From contig JAQCZH010000002.1 in the NCBI GenBank assembly GCA_027682585.1, forward strand, positions 434,001 to 498,000: DNA of 64,000 nucleotides, in the 5' to 3' direction. Source of the DNA: Lachnospiraceae bacterium AF51-6-b8A (GTDB lineage Bacteria; Bacillota; Clostridia; Lachnospirales; Lachnospiraceae). The first letter of the stretch is position 1. Each line of letters opens with the position of its first letter. Made by a program: the position numbers and the translations under genes. Shown piece after piece: positions 27,731-37,666 of the stretch. The notes beneath the pieces are model-generated. The model was not told where the DNA came from and made no database searches. It saw nothing but the letters and a program-made list of their open reading frames with translations.

Positions 27731-28672
27731 TTACAGGACCATCTTCACGGCGCCATACATACCGGCATCATTGCCCAGGGTTGCCAAAGCAAAGCGAGCC
27801 TCCTCAGAAGCGTGGAAGGCCTCCTCGACAAAATACTTCTTGATGCTCTCAAGCAGAATGTCACCCGCCTTGGACACTCCGCCCCCGATCACATAAATCT
27901 CCGGATCAATCACACAGGAGATGCGGGCGCAGGCCAGGCCCAACATTCGCCCAACGAAATCCGCAATCTCCAGCGCCAGCGGATCACCTGCCTTAGCCGC
28001 ATCGTAGACATCCTTGGCCGTCAGCTTCTTATGCTTGCGAAGGGCAGACTCTCTCTGATCCGCCGACAGCACTTCATTGGCCTTGCGAACAATGCCTGTT
28101 GCTGAAGCATACTGCTCCAGATGCCCTTTCTTGCCACAGCCACAAGCCTGCTTCTCATGGGGATTCATAATCATATGCCCGATCTCTCCGCCTGCGCCGA
28201 AATTCCCTTCCACGATCTGACCGTTCAGGATAATGCCTCCGCCAACGCCAGTTCCAAGAGTAATCATAACCACATTATCATGTCCCTGGCCTCCCCCCTG
28301 CCACATCTCGCCGAGTGCGGCTGCATTGGCATCGTTGGCCACCTGGACATTTTCAACATCAGTCAGCATGCGCATCTTGGAAGCGACATCCGTCACGCCC
28401 CAGCCCAAATTGACGCACTTGTTGACGACCGAAGCGCCTAAAACCGGTCCCGGCACATCAATTCCAATGCCCAGCACCTTGTCCGAAGTAATTTCCTTCC
28501 TCTCAAGGTATTCCCGAATCGAGGCAGCAATATCATCTAAGATCATTTCTCCATTATTCTCGGTGCGAGTCGGAATCTCCCATTTATCCTCCAACTTGCC
28601 GTCATCTGTAAAAATGCCGATTTTAACCGTTGTTCCACCAATATCGATCCCGAATGCATATTCTACTGCCAT
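27731..28672 (-). CDS. ROK-family glucokinase
   Basis: A 313-residue ROK kinase: ATP motif AFGIDIGGTTVKIGIF, sugar-site segment GIDVPGPV, NDANAAALGEMW, GTGVGGGIILNG, and the zinc site region EIGHM...CGCGKKGHLEQ. In most ROK proteins this site is CxCGxxGCxE; the third cysteine is His here. It phosphorylates glucose or a similar hexose, supplying glucose-6-phosphate from the glycosidases of this region. Monocistronic, with GGAGG before the ATG. Confidence 0.9.
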   Translation of the reverse strand: MAVEYAFGIDIGGTTVKIGIFTDDGKLEDKWEIPTRTENNGEMILDDIAASIREYLERKEITSDKVLGIGIDVPGPVLGASVVNKCVNLGWGVTDVASKMRMLTDVENVQVANDANAAALGEMWQGGGQGHDNVVMITLGTGVGGGIILNGQIVEGNFGAGGEIGHMIMNPHEKQACGCGKKGHLEQYASATGIVRKANEVLSADQRESALRKHKKLTAKDVYDAAKAGDPLALEIADFVGRMLGLACARISCVIDPEIYVIGGGVSKAGDILLESIKKYFVEEAFHASEEARFALATLGNDAGMYGAVKMVL

Positions 28673-28930
28673 GTTCTTCCTCCCTCATACTCACTCGCTC
28701 CGGCTCTTTCAACAGATCCGGGCATGAACCCTGTATCATCTGACTTTCAGCCGCGGCCCAAAGCGGCTTCCAACACGCTACCATTCTTTTCTGTTATATT
28801 ACCTCTTTTGCATGTTCTCTGCAGGGATTTTAACAGTTTATCAATAATCCCCTCATTTCATGCTTGCAAAAAAAGCAAATTCATACAAGTCCATCTCATA
28901 AACAAATCTATATGTCCCAACAAAAAATTT
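28673..28930. other. Intergenic stretch upstream of the ROK gene
   Basis: Together with the terminator at 28931-28970 and its flanks this makes a 373-base gap between the ROK kinase and the lyase gene. It must contain the ROK promoter, but no convincing -35/-10 pair, repeat or small gene was seen. Confidence 0.4.
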
Positions 28931-28970
28931 GCCGTAAATGAATCATAAAAATTTATGATTCATTTACGGC
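28931..28970 (-). terminator. Terminator of the aldarate operon
   Basis: A 40-base near-perfect palindrome: gccgtaaatgaatcataa at 28931-28948 pairs with ttatgattcatttacggc at 28953-28970. On the minus strand it is followed by AAATTTTTTG. It lies 75 bases past the stop of the lyase gene, the last gene of the gntP-gudD-garR-lyase operon. Confidence 0.88.
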
Positions 28971-29045
28971 AGGTTTTAACTGTCATACAAATTTCAGGCA
29001 GGCCAAATCTCTCTTTCAGATTATTCTGCTTTTCAAAAATTCTGA

Positions 29046-29945
29046 TCAAATCAGACCTGCTTCTCTCATCATGGCACACATCTTTTCATAAACAGGTCCC
29101 TCCTCTGTCGGCAAACTCGGTCTGTAAGGATTGCCGACAGCCAGGCCGCGTATATTCGCCATGTCCTTGGAGGCAACGGGAAAACTGGCCCCATCCATAG
29201 CCAGGCGCACCGGATTCAATTCAAACTGCGCTTCCAATGCCCCCCTTACATCGCCGGCGACATACCTGGCATAGATTTTCTCGATCATCTCCGGCATGAA
29301 ATTCCCGGATGTACAGACACCGCCGACAGCCCCCAGACAGAGACTGGCATACAGAAGCGTATCCTTGCCTCCAAACACTTTAAATCCCACATCCCTTGTT
29401 CTTCGAATGAACTCCTCCGTCAATGTAATATCGCCTGAGGTATCCTTCATTCCCACAATGTTTTCCACCTTATGAGCCAAATCGTCAACCAGATCCGTCG
29501 TCATACTGTAACCGACACGGCCGGGATTATTGTAGAGAAGAACCGGTGTATCCGGTACCGCTTCTGCGATTGTTTTAAAATGCAAAAACAGTTCCCGATG
29601 TGTCGGCTTTAAAAACATCGGCTGAAGCACGGAAATGCCGGCGACCCCATGCGCTGCCGCCATTTGAGCCAGACGGACACATTTTCTTGTGTTAATCGCT
29701 CCAATGCCAAAGTAGATCGGAACACGGCCTGCAGACTGATCAAGCATGATTTCCAATCCCCGCTCCATCTCATTTTCTTCGATCTGATAGAACTCACCGT
29801 TTGAGCCGAAGGCCAAAATCCCCTGGAGACCACCGTCAATGCAGAAATCAACCTGTCTCCGCAAACCCGCCTCATCAATTTTTTCTTCCGCATCGCATGG
29901 GGTGATGATTGGAACAATCACCCCTTTGATATAATCTGTATTCAT
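29046..29945 (-). CDS. Dihydrodipicolinate-synthase-family aldolase/dehydratase, likely acting on 5-keto-4-deoxyglucarate
   Basis: A 299-residue class I lyase of the DapA/KdgA/NanA superfamily. The Schiff-base lysine is in IVGMKDTSGD, the partner tyrosine in LLYNNPGRVGY, and the pyruvate-binding segment is FGSNGEFYQI (GTTGE-like). Its ATG overlaps the garR stop (ATGA). Downstream of glucarate and galactarate dehydratases, which both make 5-keto-4-deoxyglucarate, it should either cleave that to pyruvate plus tartronate semialdehyde, the garR substrate, or dehydrate and decarboxylate it to ketoglutarate semialdehyde. The presence of garR favours the aldolase role. Confidence 0.85.
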   Translation of the reverse strand: MNTDYIKGVIVPIITPCDAEEKIDEAGLRRQVDFCIDGGLQGILAFGSNGEFYQIEENEMERGLEIMLDQSAGRVPIYFGIGAINTRKCVRLAQMAAAHGVAGISVLQPMFLKPTHRELFLHFKTIAEAVPDTPVLLYNNPGRVGYSMTTDLVDDLAHKVENIVGMKDTSGDITLTEEFIRRTRDVGFKVFGGKDTLLYASLCLGAVGGVCTSGNFMPEMIEKIYARYVAGDVRGALEAQFELNPVRLAMDGASFPVASKDMANIRGLAVGNPYRPSLPTEEGPVYEKMCAMMREAGLI

Positions 29946-30838
29946 TGCTCTTTGTCCTCTGCAATCGATACCCCGGTCATACGCTCATAATAACGAACGA
30001 CATCATTATGATCGCATCCCCCTTCCTCATGATTCATCAGCTCCTGCATCACTTCCATCATATGCGCTGTCATTGGCACTGGCATGTTGATCGCATGGGA
30101 TGCATTCAATGCATTCGTCAGATCCTTAACATGAAGATTGATACGGAAGCCCGGCTTATAATCTCCTGCAAGCATCATCGGCGCCTTCGCGTCAAGCACG
30201 GTAGAGCCTGCCAATCCTCCGCGGATCGCCTTGTAGACGAGTTCCGGATCCGTGCCCGCCTTCTTGGCAAAGGTCAAAGCCTCTGCGACAATCCCGATAT
30301 TAGCTGCAACAATCATCTGATTCGCCAGCTTGGCAACATTGCCGGAACCGATCGGCCCCACATAGACAACAGACCCCGCCATTGTCATAAGCAAATCATA
30401 ATACTTGTCCCAAATCTCTTTCCTGCCGCCGCACATCACAGAGAGGGAACCGTCAATGGCCTTAGGCTCTCCTCCGGATACCGGGCAGTCAAGCATCTCA
30501 ATTCCCTTCTTAGACAGCTCTGTAGCAATTGCCCTGGATTCCGTAGGGTCAATGGATGACATATCAATGACAACCGTTCTGTCCCCTGCTCCCTCCAGCA
30601 CGCCGCCTTCTCCAAGGCACACCTCTCTGACCTGCGGGGAATTCGGCAGCATTGTGATGATCACCTCTGCCTTCTCTGCAACTTCACGTCCATTTGCAGC
30701 CGCTTCCGCACCCAGACCGACAAATTCCCGGACCGTCGCGGCATTGTGTGTGTTCACCACGAGATCATATCCTGCCTTCATGATATTCTTTGCCATGGGG
30801 CTTCCCATAATTCCAAGTCCAATAAATCCTATCTTCAT
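29942..30838 (-). CDS. garR: Tartronate semialdehyde (2-hydroxy-3-oxopropionate) reductase
   Basis: A 298-residue beta-hydroxyacid dehydrogenase. NAD(P) motif GFIGLGIMGSPMAKNI at the N terminus, substrate motif LDCPVSGGEPKA, catalytic lysine region GSGNVAKLANQMIVAANI. It reduces tartronate semialdehyde to glycerate. ATG at 30838 has AAGGAGAAG upstream, better than the ATG eight codons earlier. In the operon it overlaps the lyase gene and follows gudD by 119 bases. Confidence 0.9.
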   Translation of the reverse strand: MKIGFIGLGIMGSPMAKNIMKAGYDLVVNTHNAATVREFVGLGAEAAANGREVAEKAEVIITMLPNSPQVREVCLGEGGVLEGAGDRTVVIDMSSIDPTESRAIATELSKKGIEMLDCPVSGGEPKAIDGSLSVMCGGRKEIWDKYYDLLMTMAGSVVYVGPIGSGNVAKLANQMIVAANIGIVAEALTFAKKAGTDPELVYKAIRGGLAGSTVLDAKAPMMLAGDYKPGFRINLHVKDLTNALNASHAINMPVPMTAHMMEVMQELMNHEEGGCDHNDVVRYYERMTGVSIAEDKEQ

Positions 30839-30957
30839 ACTGCATCTTCTCCTTTCGATCAAATCATCCAGTTGTTATATAACACCTATGCCCTGCTGAC
30901 CGGACTATAAACAATACTGTTCCTGTCATGCTGCTAATACAGCCTCTTAGCCCAGTC

Positions 30958-32283
30958 TCATCTGACAAGACATGGCCTCTTAGGATCGAACTTCCAGCCA
31001 GGAATCAAGTACTGCATACCAATGGAATCGTCTCTGGCTCCCAAACATTTATTCTTGTAAAGTTCATGCGCTTTCGCAACTTGTGTTCGGTCAATCTCCA
31101 CTCCCAGCCCTGGCTTATCAGGTACTGTCACACATCCATCTCTGATTTGCAGCGGCTCTCTGGTCAGGCGTTCTCTCCCTTCCTGCCAAATCCAATGCGT
31201 ATCAAGAGCATTGTACTCTCCTGGTACAGCTGCCCCCACCTGCGTAAACATGGCCAGGGATATGTCAAAATGATTATTGGAGTGCGACCCCCACGTATAA
31301 CCAAATTCATGGCACATTTGAGCCACTCTGACAGAACCGCTCATAGTCCAGAAATGCGGGTCCGCTAAAATAATATCCACCGCCTGCGATTCCAAAGAAT
31401 GTCCCACCTGCCTCCAGTCTGTGGCAATCATGTTTGTCGCCGTTGGGAAACCTGTTCGGCGCCGGAACTCACTCATCACCTCACGCCCAGAGTATACGCC
31501 TTCTGCACCGCATGGATCCTCACAATATGTAAGAATTCCTTTCATCCCCTTGACGTATTCACAAGCCTGTTCCAAAGTCCAACCGCCGTTCGGATCCAAA
31601 TCGATTCTAGCATCTGGAAAAGCTTCCTTCAGTGCCCGGATCACCTCCATCTCCTGATCGCCGGCAAGAACACCCCCCTTGAGCTTGAAATCTTTAAATC
31701 CATATTTCTCCTGTGTCGCCTTTGCAAAGGCAACAACATGCTCAGCATCAAGAGCTTCTTCATGGCGAATCCGATACCATTCACACTCCGTATCCGGCTC
31801 CGAATCATATTCCAGATCCGTTTTTTTACGATCGCCAACAAAGAAAAGATATCCAAGCATCCGAACCTTATCCCTCTGCTGTCCATCACCAAGGAGTCTG
31901 CAAACCGGAACCCCCAGCTGCTTTCCCAAAAGGTCAAGGCAAGGAGCCTCAATCGCCGTTCGAACATGAACTCCCGTTCGAAGATCGAATGTCTGGTTTC
32001 CACGAACATCTTCTTCTCCCTTAGAATTCAAATGGTGTTGTACATCAAGCAGAATATTTCTGTACTCCTCTGTTCTCTTTCCCTCAACGAGAGGGATGCA
32101 ATCCTCCAATGCTTTTGTAATCTTGCCTCCACCCGGAACCTCTCCGATTCCTTCAACTCCGTTTTCATCGGTCAGAATAACAATATTTCTAGTGAAGTAA
32201 GGCGCATGTGCACCGCTCAAATTTAATTCCATGCAGTCCTTACCAGCCACTGGAATTACTTCCATTTTAATAATCTTTGACAT
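30958..32283 (-). CDS. gudD: D-glucarate dehydratase
   Basis: A 441-residue enolase-superfamily enzyme closely matching E. coli GudD in long blocks: [39 protein letters not shown], the catalytic KxK in [13 protein letters not shown], metal site [37 protein letters not shown] and the catalytic histidine in [11 protein letters not shown]. It dehydrates D-glucarate (and idarate) to 5-keto-4-deoxyglucarate in the cytosol. Between gntP and garR in the operon. Confidence 0.95.
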   Translation of the reverse strand: MSKIIKMEVIPVAGKDCMELNLSGAHAPYFTRNIVILTDENGVEGIGEVPGGGKITKALEDCIPLVEGKRTEEYRNILLDVQHHLNSKGEEDVRGNQTFDLRTGVHVRTAIEAPCLDLLGKQLGVPVCRLLGDGQQRDKVRMLGYLFFVGDRKKTDLEYDSEPDTECEWYRIRHEEALDAEHVVAFAKATQEKYGFKDFKLKGGVLAGDQEMEVIRALKEAFPDARIDLDPNGGWTLEQACEYVKGMKGILTYCEDPCGAEGVYSGREVMSEFRRRTGFPTATNMIATDWRQVGHSLESQAVDIILADPHFWTMSGSVRVAQMCHEFGYTWGSHSNNHFDISLAMFTQVGAAVPGEYNALDTHWIWQEGRERLTREPLQIRDGCVTVPDKPGLGVEIDRTQVAKAHELYKNKCLGARDDSIGMQYLIPGWKFDPKRPCLVR

Positions 32284-32327
32284 TTCCGTTCTCCTTATCT
32301 AATTCTAGGCCAACCGCTCCATTTAAT

Positions 32328-33752
32328 TCAGCGAATAAACAATCCCATGAGCAGTAGCTCAACAATCCCCACCGCCGCCATAATCAGCGATACAGCCGTC
32401 TTGCATCTCACCTGATCCTTTAATTCCGATAAGCCAAACATACCATTAAATACCCAGAAACCAGAATCATTAAAGTAGGAGAAAGAAATCGCTCCGACAC
32501 AAGAACTGATAGCCATCAAAAGTGGAGATACCGAAATCGTCCCGATCAGACCCGCCGAAATAGATGCTGCCGTTGTAATCGCCACAGTCGCAGATCCCAG
32601 CGCAAGTCTCATGCAAGCTGCAATGATAAATGGAATCAAGATTGCCGGAAGAGGTGTCGCCGCAATTGCATTTCCCAGAACATCTCCAATACCTGCAACC
32701 TTAATCACATTTCCCAGAGATCCGCCAGCCCCGGTAATCAACATAATTGCTCCAGTATCTTTGATTGCCAGATCCATAATCCCCAGAACCTTCTTTTTAT
32801 CGACACTTCCGACCAGACCATAGATTGCCAAGATTGTACCGATTCCCAGCGCAACAATGGGGGCTCCCAGAAGACTGATCAGAGTGTCCGGTATGCTTCC
32901 GGCAACAGAAGTATTTCCCTTCTTGTACATATCCCAAAAAGTCTTTACAAAAATAAGTAAAATTGGAACAATAATAGGCGCTATTGAGGCTCCAAATGCC
33001 GGGAGCTTCTTCGTGTCCATGACACTCTCCACCTCATCCATAGTTCTAATATATTCTTTCTTGAAATCCCTGCGCTCAAACTCTCCACTCTCCAAAGGCA
33101 ATTGATAAATTTTCTTGCCAATTGATTTCACATAAAACATCACAATGATCAGCATAGGAATAGAAACCAGGGCCCCAACAAAGATCATCTGTCCCACATC
33201 CACTCCCAGCATGCCAGCCGCAGTCAGCGGTCCAGGTGTTGGCGGAACCAGGCAATGGGTCAATTGGAGTCCACAGGCCAGGGCAAGCGCAAGCCCGACA
33301 ACAGAAATTCCTGTTACGGAAGAAAGTGCTTTGACCAAGGGCGCGAAAATAACAATCGCGGAATCCGCAAAAACAGGAATCGCAACCACCCATCCTGTAA
33401 TAGCTAACGCCCAATCAATGTGCTTTTGACCAAGCCTCTTAATAAACGTAAAAGCCAGACGTTCCGCTGCCCCTGATGCTTCTAAAATTCCTCCCATCAT
33501 AACGCCAAGGCCAATGATAATGCCCGTACTCTTTAATGTACTGCCGAAACCATCTTGAATCGCACTGATAACCCCCACCGTTTTCTTTGATCCTGATACG
33601 ACATCATTGATCGGCATTCCCCCAATCAATCCAGTAACCAGAGCTGCCAAAAGAAGTGCAATAAATGTGTGAACCTTTGTTTTCATGACCAGGAAAATCA
33701 TCAGTCCTATGCCAATGATCAATCCCAGTATCATCCTGCTTGCATCACTCAT
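32328..33752 (-). CDS. GntP-family sugar-acid permease
   Basis: A 474-residue hydrophobic transporter. Family marks are GLQLTHCLVPPTPGPLTAAG and LALGSATVAITTAA, with many helices throughout. GntP relatives carry gluconate and other sugar acids with protons; here the context says glucarate or galactarate. ATG at 33752 was chosen; a TTG seven codons upstream would start inside the Shine-Dalgarno region. First gene of the aldarate operon. Confidence 0.88.
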   Translation of the reverse strand: MSDASRMILGLIIGIGLMIFLVMKTKVHTFIALLLAALVTGLIGGMPINDVVSGSKKTVGVISAIQDGFGSTLKSTGIIIGLGVMMGGILEASGAAERLAFTFIKRLGQKHIDWALAITGWVVAIPVFADSAIVIFAPLVKALSSVTGISVVGLALALACGLQLTHCLVPPTPGPLTAAGMLGVDVGQMIFVGALVSIPMLIIVMFYVKSIGKKIYQLPLESGEFERRDFKKEYIRTMDEVESVMDTKKLPAFGASIAPIIVPILLIFVKTFWDMYKKGNTSVAGSIPDTLISLLGAPIVALGIGTILAIYGLVGSVDKKKVLGIMDLAIKDTGAIMLITGAGGSLGNVIKVAGIGDVLGNAIAATPLPAILIPFIIAACMRLALGSATVAITTAASISAGLIGTISVSPLLMAISSCVGAISFSYFNDSGFWVFNGMFGLSELKDQVRCKTAVSLIMAAVGIVELLLMGLFIR

Positions 33753-33803
33753 GGATTTCCTAACTCCCTTCAAGTTTGACTTTCACTTTACCTTCTCCCT
33801 ATG

Positions 33804-33821
33804 CAACAGCGCGCTCTGTTG
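33804..33821. promoter_or_regulatory. Inverted repeat upstream of gntP
   Basis: CAACAG and CTGTTG, separated by six GC-rich bases, lie about 50 bases upstream of the permease start in the gap between it and the regulator gene. It may be an operator, or part of the leader. No sigma54-type -24/-12 element was seen in the gap. Confidence 0.35.
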
Positions 33822-33990
33822 TTTGATAGAGTCAGGATATACAACTAAAAATCTGAATTCCATGGGCGAAGTCATCAAGATTTCATCTATATTTTTGTGT
33901 AGCAGTATCACATTTTCATTTTTTGCTATTACTCATTTCGTATTTATTTCATTCATTTCATATCATAATTTGTCCCTCTAATAATTTCCG

Positions 33991-35913
33991 TCACTTCTCA
34001 ATTCCATACTTTTTCATGCGGCGCCAAAGCGTCGTCGTACTAATTCCCAGTTGATCCGCAACAGCTTTTCGATTTCCAAAATGCTTCTGCAGAAGTTCAC
34101 AAATTTGCTCGCCTTCCGGAGACTGATAAATAATCTGTCTTGTTGCCCCATCTACTCTTTTCAATTGAGGATACAGTTCCTCGTATAACTTTTTTAGCAC
34201 AATCTCATCGACCACTCGCTTCTTCGCAGTCAATACAAGTCTCTCGCAAAAGGTTCTGATCTGAAGATTATTCCCTTCCCATGCAAATGACAGAAGACAG
34301 GAGTATGCTCCCTCAGTAAGATGAATGCTTTTATGATATTGTTTTGAATACAAGCGAATACACTCATCAAAAAGCTGATATAAATCCTCTGGGCAGAGTC
34401 GAATCGGTGGCATCTGCAGCAAAAGATGATTCGTCGCGTAGAAAAAATCAGGAATAAGCCTTCCTTCCTCCATCAGAATGCGAAAATCATCTTGAGATGA
34501 GAAAATAAATCTGACATCAAAACAGGTCATCTTCTGCGCATCTGTTCTGATCTCCGACATAGGAAGAATATTTCTCATGATTTTTCTCTGCATTAATTTA
34601 GAAAGACACTCTGCATTTCGAATATAGAGCGTTCCATGATTTGCCAATCGCATTGCTCCTTCACCTGGTACCTCCCTTTCTTTTCTCACATCTCCTTCTG
34701 TACCGTCCTCTAAAGATCCAAACAAGGCTGCCCCCTGTTCTTCTTCTGAGAGTATTCCTAAATCGAGACTGACAAAAGGTCCGATCCTGCATGCGCTATT
34801 GTTATGGATTGCTTTGGCCAGATCCATTCCGCTCTCTCCAGACGGAAGTTTCATAAAAACGGGACTTTTGGACACTGCGTATATTCGTGCCAGATCGACT
34901 ATTTCACGTCTCGCCTTGCTTTTAACCGAAATCATCTCAAACGTCTGACGCGTAACAAAGCCTCGCATTCGCATGTCCTGCTCCGTTTTTCTGCTGACAA
35001 TCCGTATCTCCTGACCTTTCTGTATTGAAATAATTGCACCTGTGATACACCCATCCACCTCGATCGGCGCCATGAAAATTACCATCGGTTTATTTCGTAT
35101 TGTGACTGATGACGTAATCTGATTTGTTTCTCCAAGAAGAATCCCCTCGACCTGCTCCATGCTGATCTGTGGAAAAATCTCTGTTAATCGCTGTCCTTTC
35201 ACTGCCTCATTATCCATCCCAACCAGGTCTTCTATAAAATGATTAACAACGATAATTATTCCATCTTGATTCACTCTGACAATTCCGTTAAAACTCGCAT
35301 CTAAAACCGTCTCAAACTGAGCTTCTTCCTGCTGCCGCTGTGTAAGAGCCTGGTCCAGACACACTGCCGCTTCAACTGCTTCCACCACAGATTCTCTTGT
35401 GGAACTGTAAAAAAGCGTCATGTATCCCTGTTCCTGAGCCGCCTTAATTGCCACATTACCGCCTATAATACAATCCGGTCGATCATTCTTAACACCTTCT
35501 AAAACCTCCAGTGCCTGCATTGCCTTTTCAATATAGAAAAGACGAAACCGCACATTGAAAAGTTCCTCAATATGCGAGAGATCTGTGACCATATTCCGAA
35601 AAACAATCAAGGCAATATATGGATGTTTCTTTCCTGTCAATCGCTTCGCTCTTTTAATCAACAGCCCCACTTCCTGCACTGTCAATTTAACTTCAACCAG
35701 TGGGGTGTTTGTATACTCTCGAATCAAAAGCGCCTGAAATCCTCTGGCAACAATAACTTTGGCTCCATTCATCAGAGCATTTCTCGCCTCGTCCACTGCA
35801 TCCGCGGTATAGACTCTTTTGCATACAGCAATTTCAAGTTGACGCTCGGCGATCATTTCCTCAGCATCCTTTACCATCTGTTCTTCTGGAAATAAAAAAG
35901 CTAATTTGGACAT
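33991..35913 (-). CDS. PrpR-N/PAS/Fis regulator with inactivated sigma54-type AAA+ domain
   Basis: A 640-residue regulator built like a sigma54 enhancer-binding protein: PrpR N-terminal sensor (about 1-180), PAS domain (about 200-310, LDASFNGIVRVNQDGIIIVV), AAA+ domain (about 330-560) and Fis-type helix-turn-helix at the C terminus (NRKAVADQLGISTTTLWRRM). The AAA+ core is destroyed: Walker A, normally GESGTGKE, reads GESGMDLA; the sigma54-contacting GAFTGA loop is replaced by EDGTEGDV; Walker B GTLFLDEI reads GTLYIRNA. It therefore cannot act as a sigma54 ATPase. It lies between the divergent garD and the gntP operon, and probably controls both as a plain DNA-binding regulator. Confidence 0.85.
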   Translation of the reverse strand: MSKLAFLFPEEQMVKDAEEMIAERQLEIAVCKRVYTADAVDEARNALMNGAKVIVARGFQALLIREYTNTPLVEVKLTVQEVGLLIKRAKRLTGKKHPYIALIVFRNMVTDLSHIEELFNVRFRLFYIEKAMQALEVLEGVKNDRPDCIIGGNVAIKAAQEQGYMTLFYSSTRESVVEAVEAAVCLDQALTQRQQEEAQFETVLDASFNGIVRVNQDGIIIVVNHFIEDLVGMDNEAVKGQRLTEIFPQISMEQVEGILLGETNQITSSVTIRNKPMVIFMAPIEVDGCITGAIISIQKGQEIRIVSRKTEQDMRMRGFVTRQTFEMISVKSKARREIVDLARIYAVSKSPVFMKLPSGESGMDLAKAIHNNSACRIGPFVSLDLGILSEEEQGAALFGSLEDGTEGDVRKEREVPGEGAMRLANHGTLYIRNAECLSKLMQRKIMRNILPMSEIRTDAQKMTCFDVRFIFSSQDDFRILMEEGRLIPDFFYATNHLLLQMPPIRLCPEDLYQLFDECIRLYSKQYHKSIHLTEGAYSCLLSFAWEGNNLQIRTFCERLVLTAKKRVVDEIVLKKLYEELYPQLKRVDGATRQIIYQSPEGEQICELLQKHFGNRKAVADQLGISTTTLWRRMKKYGIEK

Positions 35914-36006
35914 CCGATTTCCCCTTAAATTCTCGATTTTTCCTTATTTGTACCTCTTCTCTATTATTTCTCCTTCATCGGGATATTTCAAATCAGAAAT
36001 TATTTT

Positions 36007-36043
36007 TTTCATTTTTGAAATTTTGTTCCCCTTGTTGTATTTT
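36007..36043 (+). promoter_or_regulatory. Candidate promoter of garD with overlapping palindrome
   Basis: TTGAAA (36015-36020), 17 bases, TATTTT (36038-36043) is a reasonable sigma-A promoter about 100 bases upstream of garD. TTTCA-tttt-TGAAA (36007-36020) overlaps the -35 and could be a regulator site. Confidence 0.45.
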
Positions 36044-36136
36044 GAGGTAAATTCTTGTTAGCACCGTCAATAGAAAAGCTCTAAGCGTGTCACTATGATA
36101 AAGGCAAACACATCACATTGCATCCAAGGAGTTTTT

Positions 36137-37657
36137 ATGTCTTTACAACACGTCTATCAGATCAATATGCGTGATAACGTCGCTATCGCACTCTCCGATA
36201 TCTCTGCCGGAACCAAAATCGGCAACGGAATTGTCGCGCTTACTGATATTCCACAATCCCATAAAATAGCTCTTTGTGACTTACCAAAAGGTGCTCCTGT
36301 TCTGCGCTATGGAGTCTGTCTTGGTACAGCGAAGTCCTTCACACCAGCTGGAAGCTGGATTAATGAGAGCTCTCTTGACCTGCCGGATCGTCCCTCCCTC
36401 GACGCTCTCCCCTATGGAACCAATATCAGACCATACTCTTTGCTTCCAGATCCTCCCCGAACCAGTTGGATGGGATATAAAAACAATTTCGGGCCTGCCG
36501 GCACCAAAAACATGTTGGGTATTGTCACCACAGTTCAGTGCACCGTTGGTGTGCTTAAGGTTGCTGTTGAGCAGATGAAACGCAGCCTTCTGCCGCAATA
36601 TCCCCATGTGGATGATATTGTCGCTGTTTCTCATCCCTATGGGTGCGGTGTCGCCATCAATGCCCCCGATGCCGTCATTCCGATTCGTGCCATCAAAAAC
36701 CTGATTCATCACCCCAATTTTGGCGGACAGATCATGGTAGTTGGCTTAGGTTGTGAAAAACTCACCTATGACAAGGTCCTTACGGATGAAGAAAACATTC
36801 CTGAAAACGTACTGACACTTCAAGACTATGAGGGACACGATGCCATGATGCAGGCAATCTATGCCATGGCTAAAAAAAAGCTTGAAATACTCAACCAAAG
36901 GTGTCGTCAAGAACTTCCTTTGTCTGAACTACGAATCGGAATGCAGTGTGGCGGATCAGATGCTTTTTCAGGAATAACCGCAAATCCCAGCGCAGGCTAT
37001 GCTTCTGATATGCTCGTCAAGGGAGGGGCTACCGTAATGTTCAGCGAAATCACAGAATTTCGAGATGGTGTTCACCTGATTTCCGCACGTTGTATCGATC
37101 GAGAGGCCAGAGATAAATTGGTTCAGGAGGTTGCCTGGTATGATCACTACCTCGAGGCAGGCCAAGTAGACCGAGACGCGAATCCCAGTCCGGGCAACAA
37201 AGCCGGGGGACTCTCCAATATTGTTGAGAAGGCAATGGGAAGTATTGCAAAATCTGGATCCGCACCGATCACCCAGGTCATTGGTCCGGCAGAACTTCCA
37301 AGCAAAAAAGGCCTTATCTGTGCTGTCACTCCTGCCAGTGATATTGTCTGTGGCCCAAGTCAGGTAGCCAGCGGTATTGGTCTGCAGGTTTTCATGACTG
37401 GTCGCGGAACTCCTTACGGACTTGAAATTGCCCCAGTTATTAAAGTATGCAGTCGAAATGACATGAAAAAACATTGGTTTGACATGATTGATATTTCTGC
37501 AGGCGATATTGCTATTGGAAAAGCCACCATCCAGGATATCGGCAATGAAATTTTCCACATGATTCTTGATGTGGCCAGCGGACTCAAAAAGCCATACTCT
37601 GACCAATACGGTTTTCACAATGATATGTGCATTTTCAATCCTGCACCAATCACATAA
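36137..37657 (+). CDS. garD: Galactarate dehydratase
   Basis: A 506-residue UxaA-family dehydratase that matches E. coli GarD in long stretches: a SAF domain at the N terminus, GTKNMLGIVTTVQCTVGV, GCGVAINAPDAVIPIRAI, NPNFGG-like NFGGQIMVVGLGCEKL, GMQCGGSDAFSGITANPS, NPSPGNKAGGLSNIVEKA, and the C-terminal FNPAPIT. It converts galactarate to 5-keto-4-deoxyglucarate using iron. ATG at 36137 follows AAGGAG by five bases; a longer form from 36095 lacks such a site. Divergent from the regulator gene. Confidence 0.95.
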   Translation: MSLQHVYQINMRDNVAIALSDISAGTKIGNGIVALTDIPQSHKIALCDLPKGAPVLRYGVCLGTAKSFTPAGSWINESSLDLPDRPSLDALPYGTNIRPYSLLPDPPRTSWMGYKNNFGPAGTKNMLGIVTTVQCTVGVLKVAVEQMKRSLLPQYPHVDDIVAVSHPYGCGVAINAPDAVIPIRAIKNLIHHPNFGGQIMVVGLGCEKLTYDKVLTDEENIPENVLTLQDYEGHDAMMQAIYAMAKKKLEILNQRCRQELPLSELRIGMQCGGSDAFSGITANPSAGYASDMLVKGGATVMFSEITEFRDGVHLISARCIDREARDKLVQEVAWYDHYLEAGQVDRDANPSPGNKAGGLSNIVEKAMGSIAKSGSAPITQVIGPAELPSKKGLICAVTPASDIVCGPSQVASGIGLQVFMTGRGTPYGLEIAPVIKVCSRNDMKKHWFDMIDISAGDIAIGKATIQDIGNEIFHMILDVASGLKKPYSDQYGFHNDMCIFNPAPIT

Positions 37658-37666
37658 TCCCTGGCC

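Noticed and set aside
33753..36136. Possible sigma54 promoters for the PrpR-like regulator's targets
   Set aside because: No TGGCAC-N5-TTGCA-like element in either intergenic region; the regulator also lacks the sigma54 contact loop.
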